A stretch of DNA of 64,000 nt from Rhodoblastus acidophilus (GTDB lineage Bacteria; Pseudomonadota; Alphaproteobacteria; Rhizobiales; Beijerinckiaceae). The notes beneath the pieces are model-generated. The model made no database searches. It was not told the origin of the DNA and saw only the letters and a list, made by a program, of their open reading frames with translations. This document shows, in pieces, positions 24,801 through 31,639 of the stretch. Positions within the stretch are counted from its first letter, which is position 1. The number at the start of each line of letters is the position of its first letter. The DNA lies in the NCBI RefSeq assembly GCF_900187365.1, contig NZ_FYDG01000001.1, positions 1 to 64,000 on the forward strand, written 5' to 3'. The position numbers and the translations under genes were made by a program.

Positions 24801-27043
24801 CGATGCAGGTCGGCGACAGGCGACAGGCTCTTGTCGCTGGAGGGGCAGCCCTTGAGCATGATCGGCAGGCTGGTCTTGGCGATGACCGGCGCCGACTCGC
24901 CCACCACCTTTTCCTTGATCTCGAAGATCTCGGTGTAACCGCGCTTCACCACGGTCAGGTTGTTCTGAACGACCCGCGCGCCCTTGGAGCCGAACTTGGA
25001 CTCAAGCTGCTTCTCGATGGCGGTGAACAGCGTCTGCTCGCTCAGGCCGGCGTTCTGGCGCACCGACGACGCCGCGAAGAACGCGCCCTGGAAGGCGTTG
25101 CCCTGCATGCGCAATTGCAGCTCGGCGCTGCCGGCCTCCTCGCGGGCGATCTTGAACGCGTCGAGATAGAAGACGCGCAGCTCCTTGTCGACGATCTCCT
25201 GCTGCGCCCAGCGCGGGAAAGCGGCCCAGGTCCCCTCGCCCAGATTGCTCTGGATGATGAACACGCCGCCCTTCTTCAGGCCGGACAGCGGGTTGGAATG
25301 GCCGAACACCGCCGGATCGGGCGACAGAACCACGTCCACATAAACATATTCGCAGTTGACGCGAATCGGCTCCGGCGCCGCCGACAGATAATAAGTCGTC
25401 GGCTGGCCCTTCTTTTCCGAGCCATATTTCGGATTGGCCTTGATCTCCCAGCCGAGCAGCTCGAACAGGGTCATCGCCAGATTCTTGCCGGTGGTGATCG
25501 CGCCCCAGCCGCCGATCGAATGCATGCGGACGGTGATCGCGTCCTTGGGCATCAGATTGGGGTTTTCGCTGCCGCGCACCACCATTTTGGCGGCGTTCGG
25601 ATAGGCGGACTGGAACGCCTGCTGATGCAGCTCATCCTTGGGATGATCCGGCTCGCGCGCCACATCCACCGACAGATAGAAGAACTTCCGCTTGTCGCCG
25701 TCGGGCAGCATGTTCTCGATCGCGCCGATCAGCCCTTCCGGCTGCAGGTCGCGCGAGCCCAGCCCGTAGCAGCCGGAATAGAGACGCGGCATGTCGCTCG
25801 GCGACAGCGAGGGATAACCCGGATGCGGCGGCTCGCCGGCATAGGCGGCCTCCATGGCGTTTTCCAGCGCCTTCTGCAGCGCCGAGCGCACTTCGCGCAT
25901 CAACGGCAGATCTTCGGCCAGCGGCTGGTCGGTGCGCTCCAGCACCGCCACGCCCTTCTTGCCCCGCAGCGCGGCGGCGACGAGATCGCCAGGGAAGGGA
26001 CGGAACATGGTGAGATTGACCACGCCGACGCGCAGCCGGCGGGTGGCGCGCAGATAATCGGCCACGGCCTCGGCCTGCACCACCATGCTGCCCATGCCGA
26101 AAATCACATAGTCGGCGTCATCGCAGCGGTAGCAGCTCAGGCGGGAATATTTGCGCCCGGTCAGCTCGGCGAATTCGTCCATACAGCGGTCGGCGAGCGG
26201 CTGCACCTCATTGAAGAAATACGGGCGCTGCGCGGCCACCGCCTGCATATACGCGTCCTGATTCTGCACCGAACCGGAGGCCATGGGAACGTCCACGTCC
26301 CAGATCGAAGGCACGCGGCGGCGCTTCGGGCCGTAGAGCATTTTCTGCGCCGGGGTCGGCGTCTCGATCATGTCGTCGGGCTTGCCCAAAAATTCCGCGA
26401 CGAGTTCGCGCTCGGGCAGCGTGACCGATTCGATCAGATGGGTGGTGAGAAAGCCGTCCTGGCCGACGATGGCCGGGGTCAGCGACAATTCCGCCAGCCT
26501 GCGGACGATCAGGTTGAGATCGGCCGCTTCGGTGGCGCTCTTGGCCATCACCTGAATGAAGCCGGTGTCGTCGATGCAATGGTAGTCGTCATGGCCGGCA
26601 TGGACGTTGAGGCTGGCCTTGGTGATGGCGCGGCAGCCCATGTTCAGCACGTAGGGCAGACGCTTGCCGACCGTGGCGTAAAGGCTCTCGTGCATGAAGG
26701 CGATGCCCTGCCCCGACGAGAAATTGGTGGCGCGCAAGCCGGTCATGGCCATGCCGGCGGTCACCGCGGCGGCGGCGTGCTCGGATTCCGGCTCGACGAA
26801 GATCAGCGGACGGTCGCTGACATTAAGATGCCCGCGCGCGGCTTCTTCGGCCCAGTATTCGCCCATCTGGGTGGAGGGGGTGATCGGATAGGCGCCGGCG
26901 GCGTCGGAGGCCTCGCGCTCGACATGGATAATGGCGGTGTTGCCGTCAACGGCGTCACGAACGCCCGGGTACTTCACCGAAGGCTGCTCCGGGGCGCGGG
27001 CGGCGGCGCCCGTCAGTGTCTCCATAATCTTCTTCAGCATCAT
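21812..27043 (-). CDS. nifJ: Pyruvate:ferredoxin oxidoreductase with fused C-terminal ferredoxin domain
   Basis: A 1743-residue homodimeric-type PFOR, which oxidises pyruvate to acetyl-CoA and CO2 and reduces ferredoxin; usual length is about 1170-1230. Residues from about 30 hold the pyruvate domain (ASDAAGAYPITPSTQM); the gamma domain has MHSIGGWGAITTGKNLA. Ferredoxin-like cluster motifs are CTACGKC (801-807) and CKACALCVDVC (934-944), far more widely spaced than normal. The TPP domain includes GDGACLGCGEKT and GDGAMYDIG (about 1235). An Ala/Pro/Lys linker (about 1530-1655, repeats like KPVEA) leads to an extra 4Fe-4S domain with Cys 1673, 1676, 1679 and 1715. The ATG at 27043 follows GAGGACAGG. 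It is the first gene of the rnf operon. Confidence 0.93.
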   Translation of the reverse strand: MMLKKIMETLTGAAARAPEQPSVKYPGVRDAVDGNTAIIHVEREASDAAGAYPITPSTQMGEYWAEEAARGHLNVSDRPLIFVEPESEHAAAAVTAGMAMTGLRATNFSSGQGIAFMHESLYATVGKRLPYVLNMGCRAITKASLNVHAGHDDYHCIDDTGFIQVMAKSATEAADLNLIVRRLAELSLTPAIVGQDGFLTTHLIESVTLPERELVAEFLGKPDDMIETPTPAQKMLYGPKRRRVPSIWDVDVPMASGSVQNQDAYMQAVAAQRPYFFNEVQPLADRCMDEFAELTGRKYSRLSCYRCDDADYVIFGMGSMVVQAEAVADYLRATRRLRVGVVNLTMFRPFPGDLVAAALRGKKGVAVLERTDQPLAEDLPLMREVRSALQKALENAMEAAYAGEPPHPGYPSLSPSDMPRLYSGCYGLGSRDLQPEGLIGAIENMLPDGDKRKFFYLSVDVAREPDHPKDELHQQAFQSAYPNAAKMVVRGSENPNLMPKDAITVRMHSIGGWGAITTGKNLAMTLFELLGWEIKANPKYGSEKKGQPTTYYLSAAPEPIRVNCEYVYVDVVLSPDPAVFGHSNPLSGLKKGGVFIIQSNLGEGTWAAFPRWAQQEIVDKELRVFYLDAFKIAREEAGSAELQLRMQGNAFQGAFFAASSVRQNAGLSEQTLFTAIEKQLESKFGSKGARVVQNNLTVVKRGYTEIFEIKEKVVGESAPVIAKTSLPIMLKGCPSSDKSLSPVADLHRFWEQTGHFYATGKGNDNLLDPFIGASLIPAASGMFRDMTGIRFEHPEWVAENCTACGKCYTVCPDSAIPGLVNSVSEVFNAALARVERAGTPTKLLRRALRGAEKKLRGLVGPNDGVAVRPLIDKAFEATVAEAPEAERAALAAEFDLLKAEIGTFAFSATKPYWSSKEKKGGGGGLFSITVNPLTCKACALCVDVCDDNALKMVTQTDDSVAALRRDWSFWLDLPTTGKEYSRIEDLDEKIGALDTLLLDKTNYNAMTCGDGACLGCGEKTAIHLFTSTVSALMQPRVKAFIGKLDGLIQKLEQHVRLSLAKAVDLSDASAVARAVDSSAPHDLTLSSLASKLNDGKPSQPLDPNWVKRCAQLLEALKDLRWRYVEGPTRRGRANMGMVNSTGCTSVWGSTYPYHPYPFPWTSHLFQDSPSVAMGLFEGHMAKMAEGFKIVRMAEMELKGDFVEERDRAFFNRFTYEQFSDDEWALCPPVVSLGGDGAMYDIGFQNLSRMMMAGKPIKVLVVDTQVYSNTGGQACTSGFIAQVSDMAPYGAARHGKSEIRKEISLIGMAHRSSFVLQSTVAHVSHLLEGYIDGLNSRRPALFNIYAVCPPEHGVGDDRTVSQSKLAVESRAYPLFRYDPDAGVEFSACASLEGNPALDQDWPTYSLQYVDEKGAKATLDLPVTFADFAATEARFSKNFRKAPPETWNDAMLPLAELLDLPADERNGRFPYIWATDAKGRLMRLIVSQELVNSCEERMQFWRQLKDVVAQPVDAAAIEAQVREEVREELEASFAAAQAEAVAAAVAEAKAAAPVAPAPVPATPAPAPVAAAPAAPAPIPSTLAGLAATLAAAPVTAPAAAEPVKPVEAAKPVEAPKPIEAPKPVEVAKPAEAAKPVEAAKPAAPAKPAAKAKAAASSVEIPLPDYEPVWVDSPDCTACGECIDQAPGVFVYNASKQVTVKDPKGNKFSDIVKSAEKCPAECLHPGMPWEQEPKLDKLINRAKKYN

Positions 27044-27643
27044 CCTGTCCTCGACGCGCACGCCACGCGCAGTTGATTTTTTACTATGCAGAGTTTGATC
27101 AAATTCATCTGCGACATATGGGCGCACGACTTAAGACGTACACGACCCATTCCCCCCGATTAAGCCGATAACCGAGGGGTGAAGCGCGTTACAAAGTTGA
27201 CGCATTCCAAGCCGCCGCACCATGACGAAGATCAATTTGCTGATTAACTTTGGCGCGCCAGCCCGCCGCCGACCGAACGCGCTCCGCTTGATTCGAGGAC
27301 AAGCGCCGGCCGATCCTTCCGCCGCGCGGTTCACTTCGTTCTCGGCTTCGAGGCGCTCTCCGCAATGCTACAGAGACGCGCCGCAAAAGCTGAAGCAAAA
27401 CAATAATGCGCAAGAAAGCGCGCAGATCGCGCCCCTCCGCCAAAGGCAAAGCTAAAGCACGGATAAGCCTGATGAATGGCCAATATCTAGCAACACAGCT
27501 TGGTCTGCGCCATTGTTACGAGGCATCGCCCTGCGTACTCGGTAGCACTACGTAAAAACATCTTGCCGCACATTTCATTTTAGCCGCTCCCGGTGTATGG
27601 TGGCGACGTTCACAAATTCGTTACGCCCGCCAGGAGCTCAAGA
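27044..27643. other. 600-bp intergenic region upstream of nifJ
   Basis: No convincing gene on either strand; short frames here lack ribosome sites and recognisable content. It must hold the promoter of the minus-strand nifJ-rnf operon and probably that of the plus-strand small gene at 27644. It contains a 16-bp near-palindrome (27091-27106), a weak FNR-type 14-mer TTGACGCATTCCAA (27197-27210), and a copy of the AAGCTxAAGCACGG motif (27449-27462). I found no clear sigma-54 or NifA site. Confidence 0.5.
27091..27106. promoter_or_regulatory. Near-palindrome upstream of nifJ
   Basis: GAGTTTGATCAAATTC is a 16-bp palindrome with one mismatched pair, centred 56 bp upstream of the nifJ ATG. It is AT-rich relative to its surroundings and located where an operator would be expected. 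It contains TTGAT and ATCAA half-sites, but these overlap instead of being spaced by four bases as in a normal FNR/FixK box. Confidence 0.4.
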
Positions 27644-27889
27644 ATGTCCACGAATGTCGTCAGACTGAACGGCGAGCATTTTCCCGGCCCCGAGCCTGTC
27701 GAGGACGTGATCGAAACGCTCACCCGGTGGCTTGAGAACGCCAAGGCGGGCCGTTTGCGCCAGGCGGCGCTCGTCGGCGTCGAGGCGGACGGAACCACGG
27801 TGCTCGCCTGGTCTGGCGGCCATCGCGATCTCGTCGGCTCGCTCGACTACGCCAAGCATTGCCTGCTGCGCGACTGGGACAGCGCCTGA
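27644..27889 (+). CDS. Small hypothetical protein, 81 aa
   Basis: I do not recognise this gene. The 81-residue product starts MSTNVVRLNGEHFPGPEPVEDVIETLTRWLENAKAG and ends with AKHCLLRDWDSA. It looks soluble and globular, with an N-terminal helix and a strand-rich middle (AALVGVEADGTTVLAWSGG). AGGAG sits 8 bases before the chosen ATG, which is better than the upstream in-frame start. Codon use matches its neighbours. It is convergent with nnrS (22 bp apart). Similar short proteins near phage-like or regulatory loci exist, but no function can be assigned. Confidence 0.7.
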   Translation: MSTNVVRLNGEHFPGPEPVEDVIETLTRWLENAKAGRLRQAALVGVEADGTTVLAWSGGHRDLVGSLDYAKHCLLRDWDSA

Positions 27890-27911
27890 TCGGCGCGGTC
27901 TCCCGCCCTCC

Positions 27912-29099
27912 TCACGACCGGGGGCGCAGCAAGGCGCCGGCGTAAGCCAGGATAAATCCCCCGAAGGCGGCCAGCCAGCACAGGGCCGCGACATGCAGCA
28001 GCGCGAAGGCGCGATCAGGCGCCAGGGCGGCGGCGATCCGCGCCAGCGCCGCCAGCAGCACGGCCGCGTAAATCGCCTGGGTGGCTCGGCCCGCGCTCAG
28101 GCGCTGGCCGGTGTGGCCGAGACTGGCGCGCGTCATCACCGCCAGCGTCATCGCGCCGATCGCCCCCACGCCCCAGGCGTGCACGCCGGCGCTGATCGGC
28201 AGCGCGCCGGTCGCGGCGGCGACGCCGTTCAGGAGAAAGCCCAGCGGCACGAACAGATAGGCGAGATGCAGGATGGCGACCAGCGGTTCGCCAGCGGCGC
28301 GCTCGCCCGCCCAGCGCGCCAGCCGCGCGGAATTGAGCAAACCAGCGGCGATCAGCGCCGCGCCGACGGTCGCGTTGTCGGGCAGACACCCCCAGCCGAC
28401 CAGCGCCGGAACGGATACGGCGAGGCAGACCGCGTCGAAGCGGTCGAAAGTCTGCGGCAGCCGTCCCGGCCCGCGCCGCGCCAAAAAGGTGTGGGTAAAG
28501 CTCGGGATGACGCGACCGCCGATCAGCATCACCAGCGCAACCAGCGCGGCCAGCCCGAAGCGGCGGGCGTGCGCGGCGTCGCCGTCGACATGAGCCTCGA
28601 TGTGGAAGGCGATATTGGCGCACGCGATCAGGCCGACGAAGATCAGCACCTTCAAATTGCGGGTATTCTCGCCGGCGACGATTTCGCGGGCGATCACGCC
28701 GCAGACCGTGAGCAGGAAGGCGCAATCGACCAGCGCCGGCGCCGCCCAGCCGATCTTCGCCGACAGCAGCACGGCGGCGCGCCCGGCCAGCCAGAGCAGG
28801 ACCAGACCCGCCAGCCCCCTGCCCTGAATCGGCAGCCGTCCGGTCCAGTTGGGCACGGCGGTCAGCAAAAAGCCGGTGACGACGGCGCCGCCATAGCCGA
28901 ACAGGGTTTCATGGGCGTGCCAGTCGAGCGGATGAAAGGCGGTGGTCAGCGTGAGTTCGCCGAAAAATTGCGGCAGCCAGACCAGCACCGCCACGACGGC
29001 CCACAGCGCCCCCGCCAGGAAAAACGGGCGGAACCCCATGCTGAACAGGGCAGGCCCGGCGAAAGAACGACGTGTGGATTCCGAGTGGCGCGCGGTCAT
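27912..29099 (-). CDS. nnrS: NnrS family membrane protein
   Basis: A 395-residue, roughly twelve-helix membrane protein. NnrS proteins bind heme and copper and relieve nitrosative stress during denitrification. It starts with a conserved FRPFFLAGALWA segment, then FHPLDWHAHETLFGYGGAVVTGFLLTAVPNWTG, in which the histidines are likely metal or heme ligands. GGRVIPSFTHTFLARRG and AGVHAWGVGAIGAMTLAVMTRASLGHTG are further family blocks. It is divergent from a Crp/Fnr regulator gene with an 86-bp shared region containing an NnrR-like box, which is the usual arrangement for nitrogen-oxide-responsive control. Confidence 0.93.
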   Translation of the reverse strand: MTARHSESTRRSFAGPALFSMGFRPFFLAGALWAVVAVLVWLPQFFGELTLTTAFHPLDWHAHETLFGYGGAVVTGFLLTAVPNWTGRLPIQGRGLAGLVLLWLAGRAAVLLSAKIGWAAPALVDCAFLLTVCGVIAREIVAGENTRNLKVLIFVGLIACANIAFHIEAHVDGDAAHARRFGLAALVALVMLIGGRVIPSFTHTFLARRGPGRLPQTFDRFDAVCLAVSVPALVGWGCLPDNATVGAALIAAGLLNSARLARWAGERAAGEPLVAILHLAYLFVPLGFLLNGVAAATGALPISAGVHAWGVGAIGAMTLAVMTRASLGHTGQRLSAGRATQAIYAAVLLAALARIAAALAPDRAFALLHVAALCWLAAFGGFILAYAGALLRPRS

Positions 29100-29159
29100 G
29101 GCCTCTGCTCCCTTGGTGGAACGGGTATCCTCTGATAAACCCTCGAGAAAACGACGAAT

Positions 29160-29173
29160 TTGCGCGTCGACAA
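29160..29173. promoter_or_regulatory. NnrR-like box between nnrS and the Crp/Fnr regulator gene
   Basis: TTGCGCGTCGACAA fits the NnrR-type consensus TTGCG-N4-CACAA at nine of ten defined positions. It lies 12 bp upstream of the regulator ATG and 61 bp from the nnrS start. The site could serve nnrS activation and regulator autocontrol. A similar site lies upstream of nirK (42286-42299). Confidence 0.55.
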
Positions 29174-29185
29174 ACGGGAGGACAG

Positions 29186-29887
29186 ATGCACCATCTCGAC
29201 CGCTCGCTGATCGCCGAAGCGCCGTCCTTCGAGGGACTGGACGCGGCGGCTCTCGACGACATTCTGGGCCACGCGCAGCCGTTTCGCATCCCCAAGGGCG
29301 ACGTCGCCTTCCGGCAGGGCGAGCCGGCGGAAAAATTTTTCCTGCTGCTGCACGGACGATTGAAGGTCAACCGGCTCAACGCGCATGGGCAACAAATGGT
29401 GGTGCGATTCGTCAATCCCGACGACATGTTCGGGGTGGCCATGGCCATCCAAAGCCCGACCTATCCCGGCACCGCCACGGCGGCGGTGGATTCGCTGGCG
29501 CTGGTCTGGCCCAATTCCGCCTGGGTCGGGATGATCTCGCGCTATCCCGCACTGGCGGTCAACACGATGCGGGCGCTCGGGGCGCGGCTGCAGGATTCGC
29601 AGCAGCGCATTCTCGATCTTTCGACGCAGAAGGTGGAGCAGCGCATCGCCGGAGCGGTGCTGCAACTGGCGCAGCAGGCCGGACGCAAATCCAGCGAGGG
29701 CACCAGGATCGACTTCCCGCTGTCGCGCCAGGATCTCGCGGAAATGACCGCTTCGACCCTGCACACGGTCAGCCGCACCCTGAGCGCCTGGGAGGCGTTC
29801 GGCCTGGTGGACTGCGGCCGCCAGAGCCTGGTGGTGCGCGATTCCGCCGGCCTGCAGGCCATCGCCAACGGAATCGAGGCGGAATGA
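29186..29887 (+). CDS. Crp/Fnr family transcription regulator, probably nitrogen-oxide responsive (NnrR/DNR-like)
   Basis: A 233-residue regulator. The N-terminal cyclic-nucleotide-binding-like domain (about 20-130, FRIPKGDVAFRQGEPAEKFFLLLHGRLKV) is followed by a dimer helix and a C-terminal helix-turn-helix (LSRQDLAEMTASTLHTVSRTLSAWEAFGLV, about 180-210). There is no N-terminal Cys cluster, so it is not an O2-sensing FNR with a 4Fe-4S centre; this matches DNR/NnrR. The ATG is preceded by GGGAGG. Context (divergent nnrS, nap cytochromes, nirK with a matching box) argues for control of denitrification by NO. The exact effector is inferred. Confidence 0.85.
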   Translation: MHHLDRSLIAEAPSFEGLDAAALDDILGHAQPFRIPKGDVAFRQGEPAEKFFLLLHGRLKVNRLNAHGQQMVVRFVNPDDMFGVAMAIQSPTYPGTATAAVDSLALVWPNSAWVGMISRYPALAVNTMRALGARLQDSQQRILDLSTQKVEQRIAGAVLQLAQQAGRKSSEGTRIDFPLSRQDLAEMTASTLHTVSRTLSAWEAFGLVDCGRQSLVVRDSAGLQAIANGIEAE

Positions 29888-29915
29888 CGCGGCCGTCGCC
29901 GGCCGCGCCGCGCCG

Positions 29916-30623
29916 TCATTTGGCCGGCTGTTCCTTTTCCTTCAGCGCCTTGAGATAAGCGGCGATTCCCTCGCCCTTGCCGGCGAGTTCGTCGTCGAGA
30001 ACCTGCCCCGCCTCCTGCGCGTGATCGGGCAATTGATGCGCGATGCCCTTGTGGCAGTCGATGCAGGTCTTGCCGGCGGCGAACGCGGCCTGATGCGTCT
30101 CGGCGGCGGCCTTCGCCTGCACCGAATAATCCATATGCTTGAAGTTGTGGCAGTTGCGGCATTCGCGGCTGTCGGTGGTCTTCAGCCGGCGCCATTCGTT
30201 GGTGGCGAGTTCGAGCCGCTTGGCGGCGAATTTCTCCGGCGTGTCGATCGTGCCGAGCACTTTGCCCGGCAGCTCGTGGAGCGTCGCCTGGATCTTGCGC
30301 TGGACCTTCCAAATCCATTCATGCGGCACATGGCAATCGGCGCAGCCGGCGCGCACGCCGGTGCGGTTGCTGTCATGGATCGTGCCGCGCAATTCCTGAT
30401 AAACATTGTCGCGCATTTCGTGGCAGGAAATGCAGAATTCCTGCCGGTCGGCGAGATCGAGCGCGGTGTTGAAGCCGCCCCAGAAAATCACGCCGGCGCC
30501 GAAACAGGTGATGGCGATGGCGCCCAGCGACCAGCGCGCCGTCGGCGACCAGAACCAGCGCCACAGCCGCGCGATTTTTCCACTCGGCGTTCCGCCCGCG
30601 TCGGGGGTTTTGCTATCGATCAT
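29916..30623 (-). CDS. napC: NapC/NirT-type tetraheme cytochrome c
   Basis: A 235-residue membrane-anchored quinol dehydrogenase. One N-terminal helix (about 35-57) is followed by a periplasmic domain with four heme motifs: CISCH, CADCH, CRNCH and CIDCH. It passes electrons from the quinol pool to periplasmic reductases. The start overlaps the napB stop by 4 bases. No napA, napD or napE lies nearby, so its terminal partner is not encoded here. The C-terminus is charged and helical. Confidence 0.92.
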   Translation of the reverse strand: MIDSKTPDAGGTPSGKIARLWRWFWSPTARWSLGAIAITCFGAGVIFWGGFNTALDLADRQEFCISCHEMRDNVYQELRGTIHDSNRTGVRAGCADCHVPHEWIWKVQRKIQATLHELPGKVLGTIDTPEKFAAKRLELATNEWRRLKTTDSRECRNCHNFKHMDYSVQAKAAAETHQAAFAAGKTCIDCHKGIAHQLPDHAQEAGQVLDDELAGKGEGIAAYLKALKEKEQPAK

Positions 30624-30979
30624 GGCCGGTCTCCGGTCGCAGCGAGGGGCTTGGCGTCCGGCGCCGGCAGATGGCACTGGTTGCAATAGACGCGCGTGGC
30701 CAGCAGCTTGTCGATGCGGGCGCCGTCGCGGTGGACGAAATGCGCGTCGGACGCCGCTTTCGTCGCCGCCTTGGCGGCAGTGGCCGGTCCATGGCAGGTC
30801 AGGCAATCGTTGACGGTGGGGCTCATCTTGTAGCCGGCGAGCGCGTGGGGAACCAACGGCGGCTTCGGCGCGGGCGCCTCGCCGGTTTCGGCGGCGGCCC
30901 CGGAGGCGATCAGCGCCAGCAGCGCGGCGGCGAGCGCGACGACAGGAAAAATCCTGAAAAATGAACGAAATCTGGCCAA
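30620..30979 (-). CDS. napB: NapB-type diheme cytochrome c
   Basis: A 119-residue exported cytochrome. The signal peptide is about 1-30 (FFRIFPVVALAAALLALIASGAAA). Two heme motifs, CLTCH and CNQCH, with PLVPHALAGYKMSPTVNDCLTCH and DAHFVHRDGARIDKLLATRVYCNQCHLPAPDAKPL, match NapB, the electron-transfer subunit of periplasmic nitrate reductase. The start codon is TTG, chosen because GGAGG lies six bases upstream and the signal peptide begins there. It is shorter than most NapB proteins. It is upstream of napC in the same transcript, but napA is missing. Confidence 0.88.
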   Translation of the reverse strand: MARFRSFFRIFPVVALAAALLALIASGAAAETGEAPAPKPPLVPHALAGYKMSPTVNDCLTCHGPATAAKAATKAASDAHFVHRDGARIDKLLATRVYCNQCHLPAPDAKPLAATGDRP

Positions 30980-31137
30980 CGCGCCCTCCGTGCCGGGTCA
31001 GCGCGCCGGAGAAGCCGGTGGCGACGCTGACGCAGGCAGGGCTAGGGCGTCGATATGGCCAAATGAAGGCTAGAGCCGCGCCGCCGGGCGCCTGGGCTGC
31101 TTTGTCGCACCTTTTTACGCGCTGCGCCGCCCGGTCG

Positions 31138-31563
31138 CTAGTCGAGCCGGCCATGATCGTGGCTCTCATCCGCCAGCGACTCGATCACGCGACATTGGCG
31201 AATGCCGCCATGCCCGTCGCAGGCGATCATATGGGAGAGTTCGACCTTGAGCGCGGTGAGACGCGCGATGCGGTGTTCGACTTCGGCGAGGCGCGCGCGG
31301 GCGATGGCGTCGGCCTCCTTGCAGGGCTGGTCGGGCGCATCCTGAAGCGTCAGCAGGGTGCGGATCGCCTCGACCTCGAAGCCGAGTTCCCGCGCGTGCC
31401 GGATGAACGAGAGGCGCCGGAGGTCGTTTGTGGAATAATGGCGGCGGTTGGCGTCGGTTCGCGGCGGCGGCGGGAGCAGGCCGATCTGTTCGTAATAGCG
31501 GATCGTCGGCGCCTTCACGCCGGTGATCCGGGCCGCTTCGCCAATGGCCGCATGTTTTTTCAT
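31138..31563 (-). CDS. MerR-family heavy-metal-responsive regulator (CadR/PbrR/ZntR-like)
   Basis: A 141-residue regulator that twists promoter DNA to activate transcription when metal binds. The N-terminal winged helix (AIGEAARITGVKAPTIRYYEQIGLLPPPPR) is typical of MerR. The long dimer helix follows. Metal-ligand cysteines appear at QPCKEAD, IACDGHGG and RQCRVIESL, the three-cysteine pattern of the Cd/Pb/Zn subgroup. The C-terminus is His-rich (DESHDHGRLD). It is divergent from the P-type ATPase gene, with a palindromic operator inside a 19-bp spacer promoter between them. Confidence 0.88.
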   Translation of the reverse strand: MKKHAAIGEAARITGVKAPTIRYYEQIGLLPPPPRTDANRRHYSTNDLRRLSFIRHARELGFEVEAIRTLLTLQDAPDQPCKEADAIARARLAEVEHRIARLTALKVELSHMIACDGHGGIRQCRVIESLADESHDHGRLD

Positions 31564-31571
31564 GATGGCGC

Positions 31572-31602
31572 TTGCTCCTCTAGCGACTAGAGGATGTAGC
31601 TT
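31572..31602 (+). promoter_or_regulatory. MerR-type promoter/operator for the metal ATPase gene
   Basis: TTGCTC (31572-31577) as -35 and TAGCTT (31597-31602) as a weak -10 are separated by 19 bp, the extended spacer used by MerR-controlled promoters. The spacer contains CCTCTAG-CGA-CTAGAGG (31577-31593), a perfect 7-bp inverted repeat. It lies between the divergent merR-like and ATPase genes. Confidence 0.65.
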
Positions 31603-31639
31603 CCCTGCTCCGAAGACAAGAGGCCCGGGGAATCAGCCT

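Noticed and set aside
21758-27076. A 1772-codon open frame on the plus strand opposite nifJ
   Set aside because: It mirrors the codon positions of the real gene, is rich in Arg/Gly/His/Gln without motifs, and has no ribosome site. It arises from the strong GC bias at third positions.
27102-27109. TTGAT/ATCAA elements near nifJ as a canonical FNR/FixK box
   Set aside because: The half-sites overlap instead of being separated by four bases, so the canonical box is absent; kept only as a palindrome.
27222-27455. A 77-codon plus-strand frame in the region upstream of nifJ
   Set aside because: No ribosome binding site, low-complexity composition, and an equally good frame on the opposite strand; not enough to call a gene.
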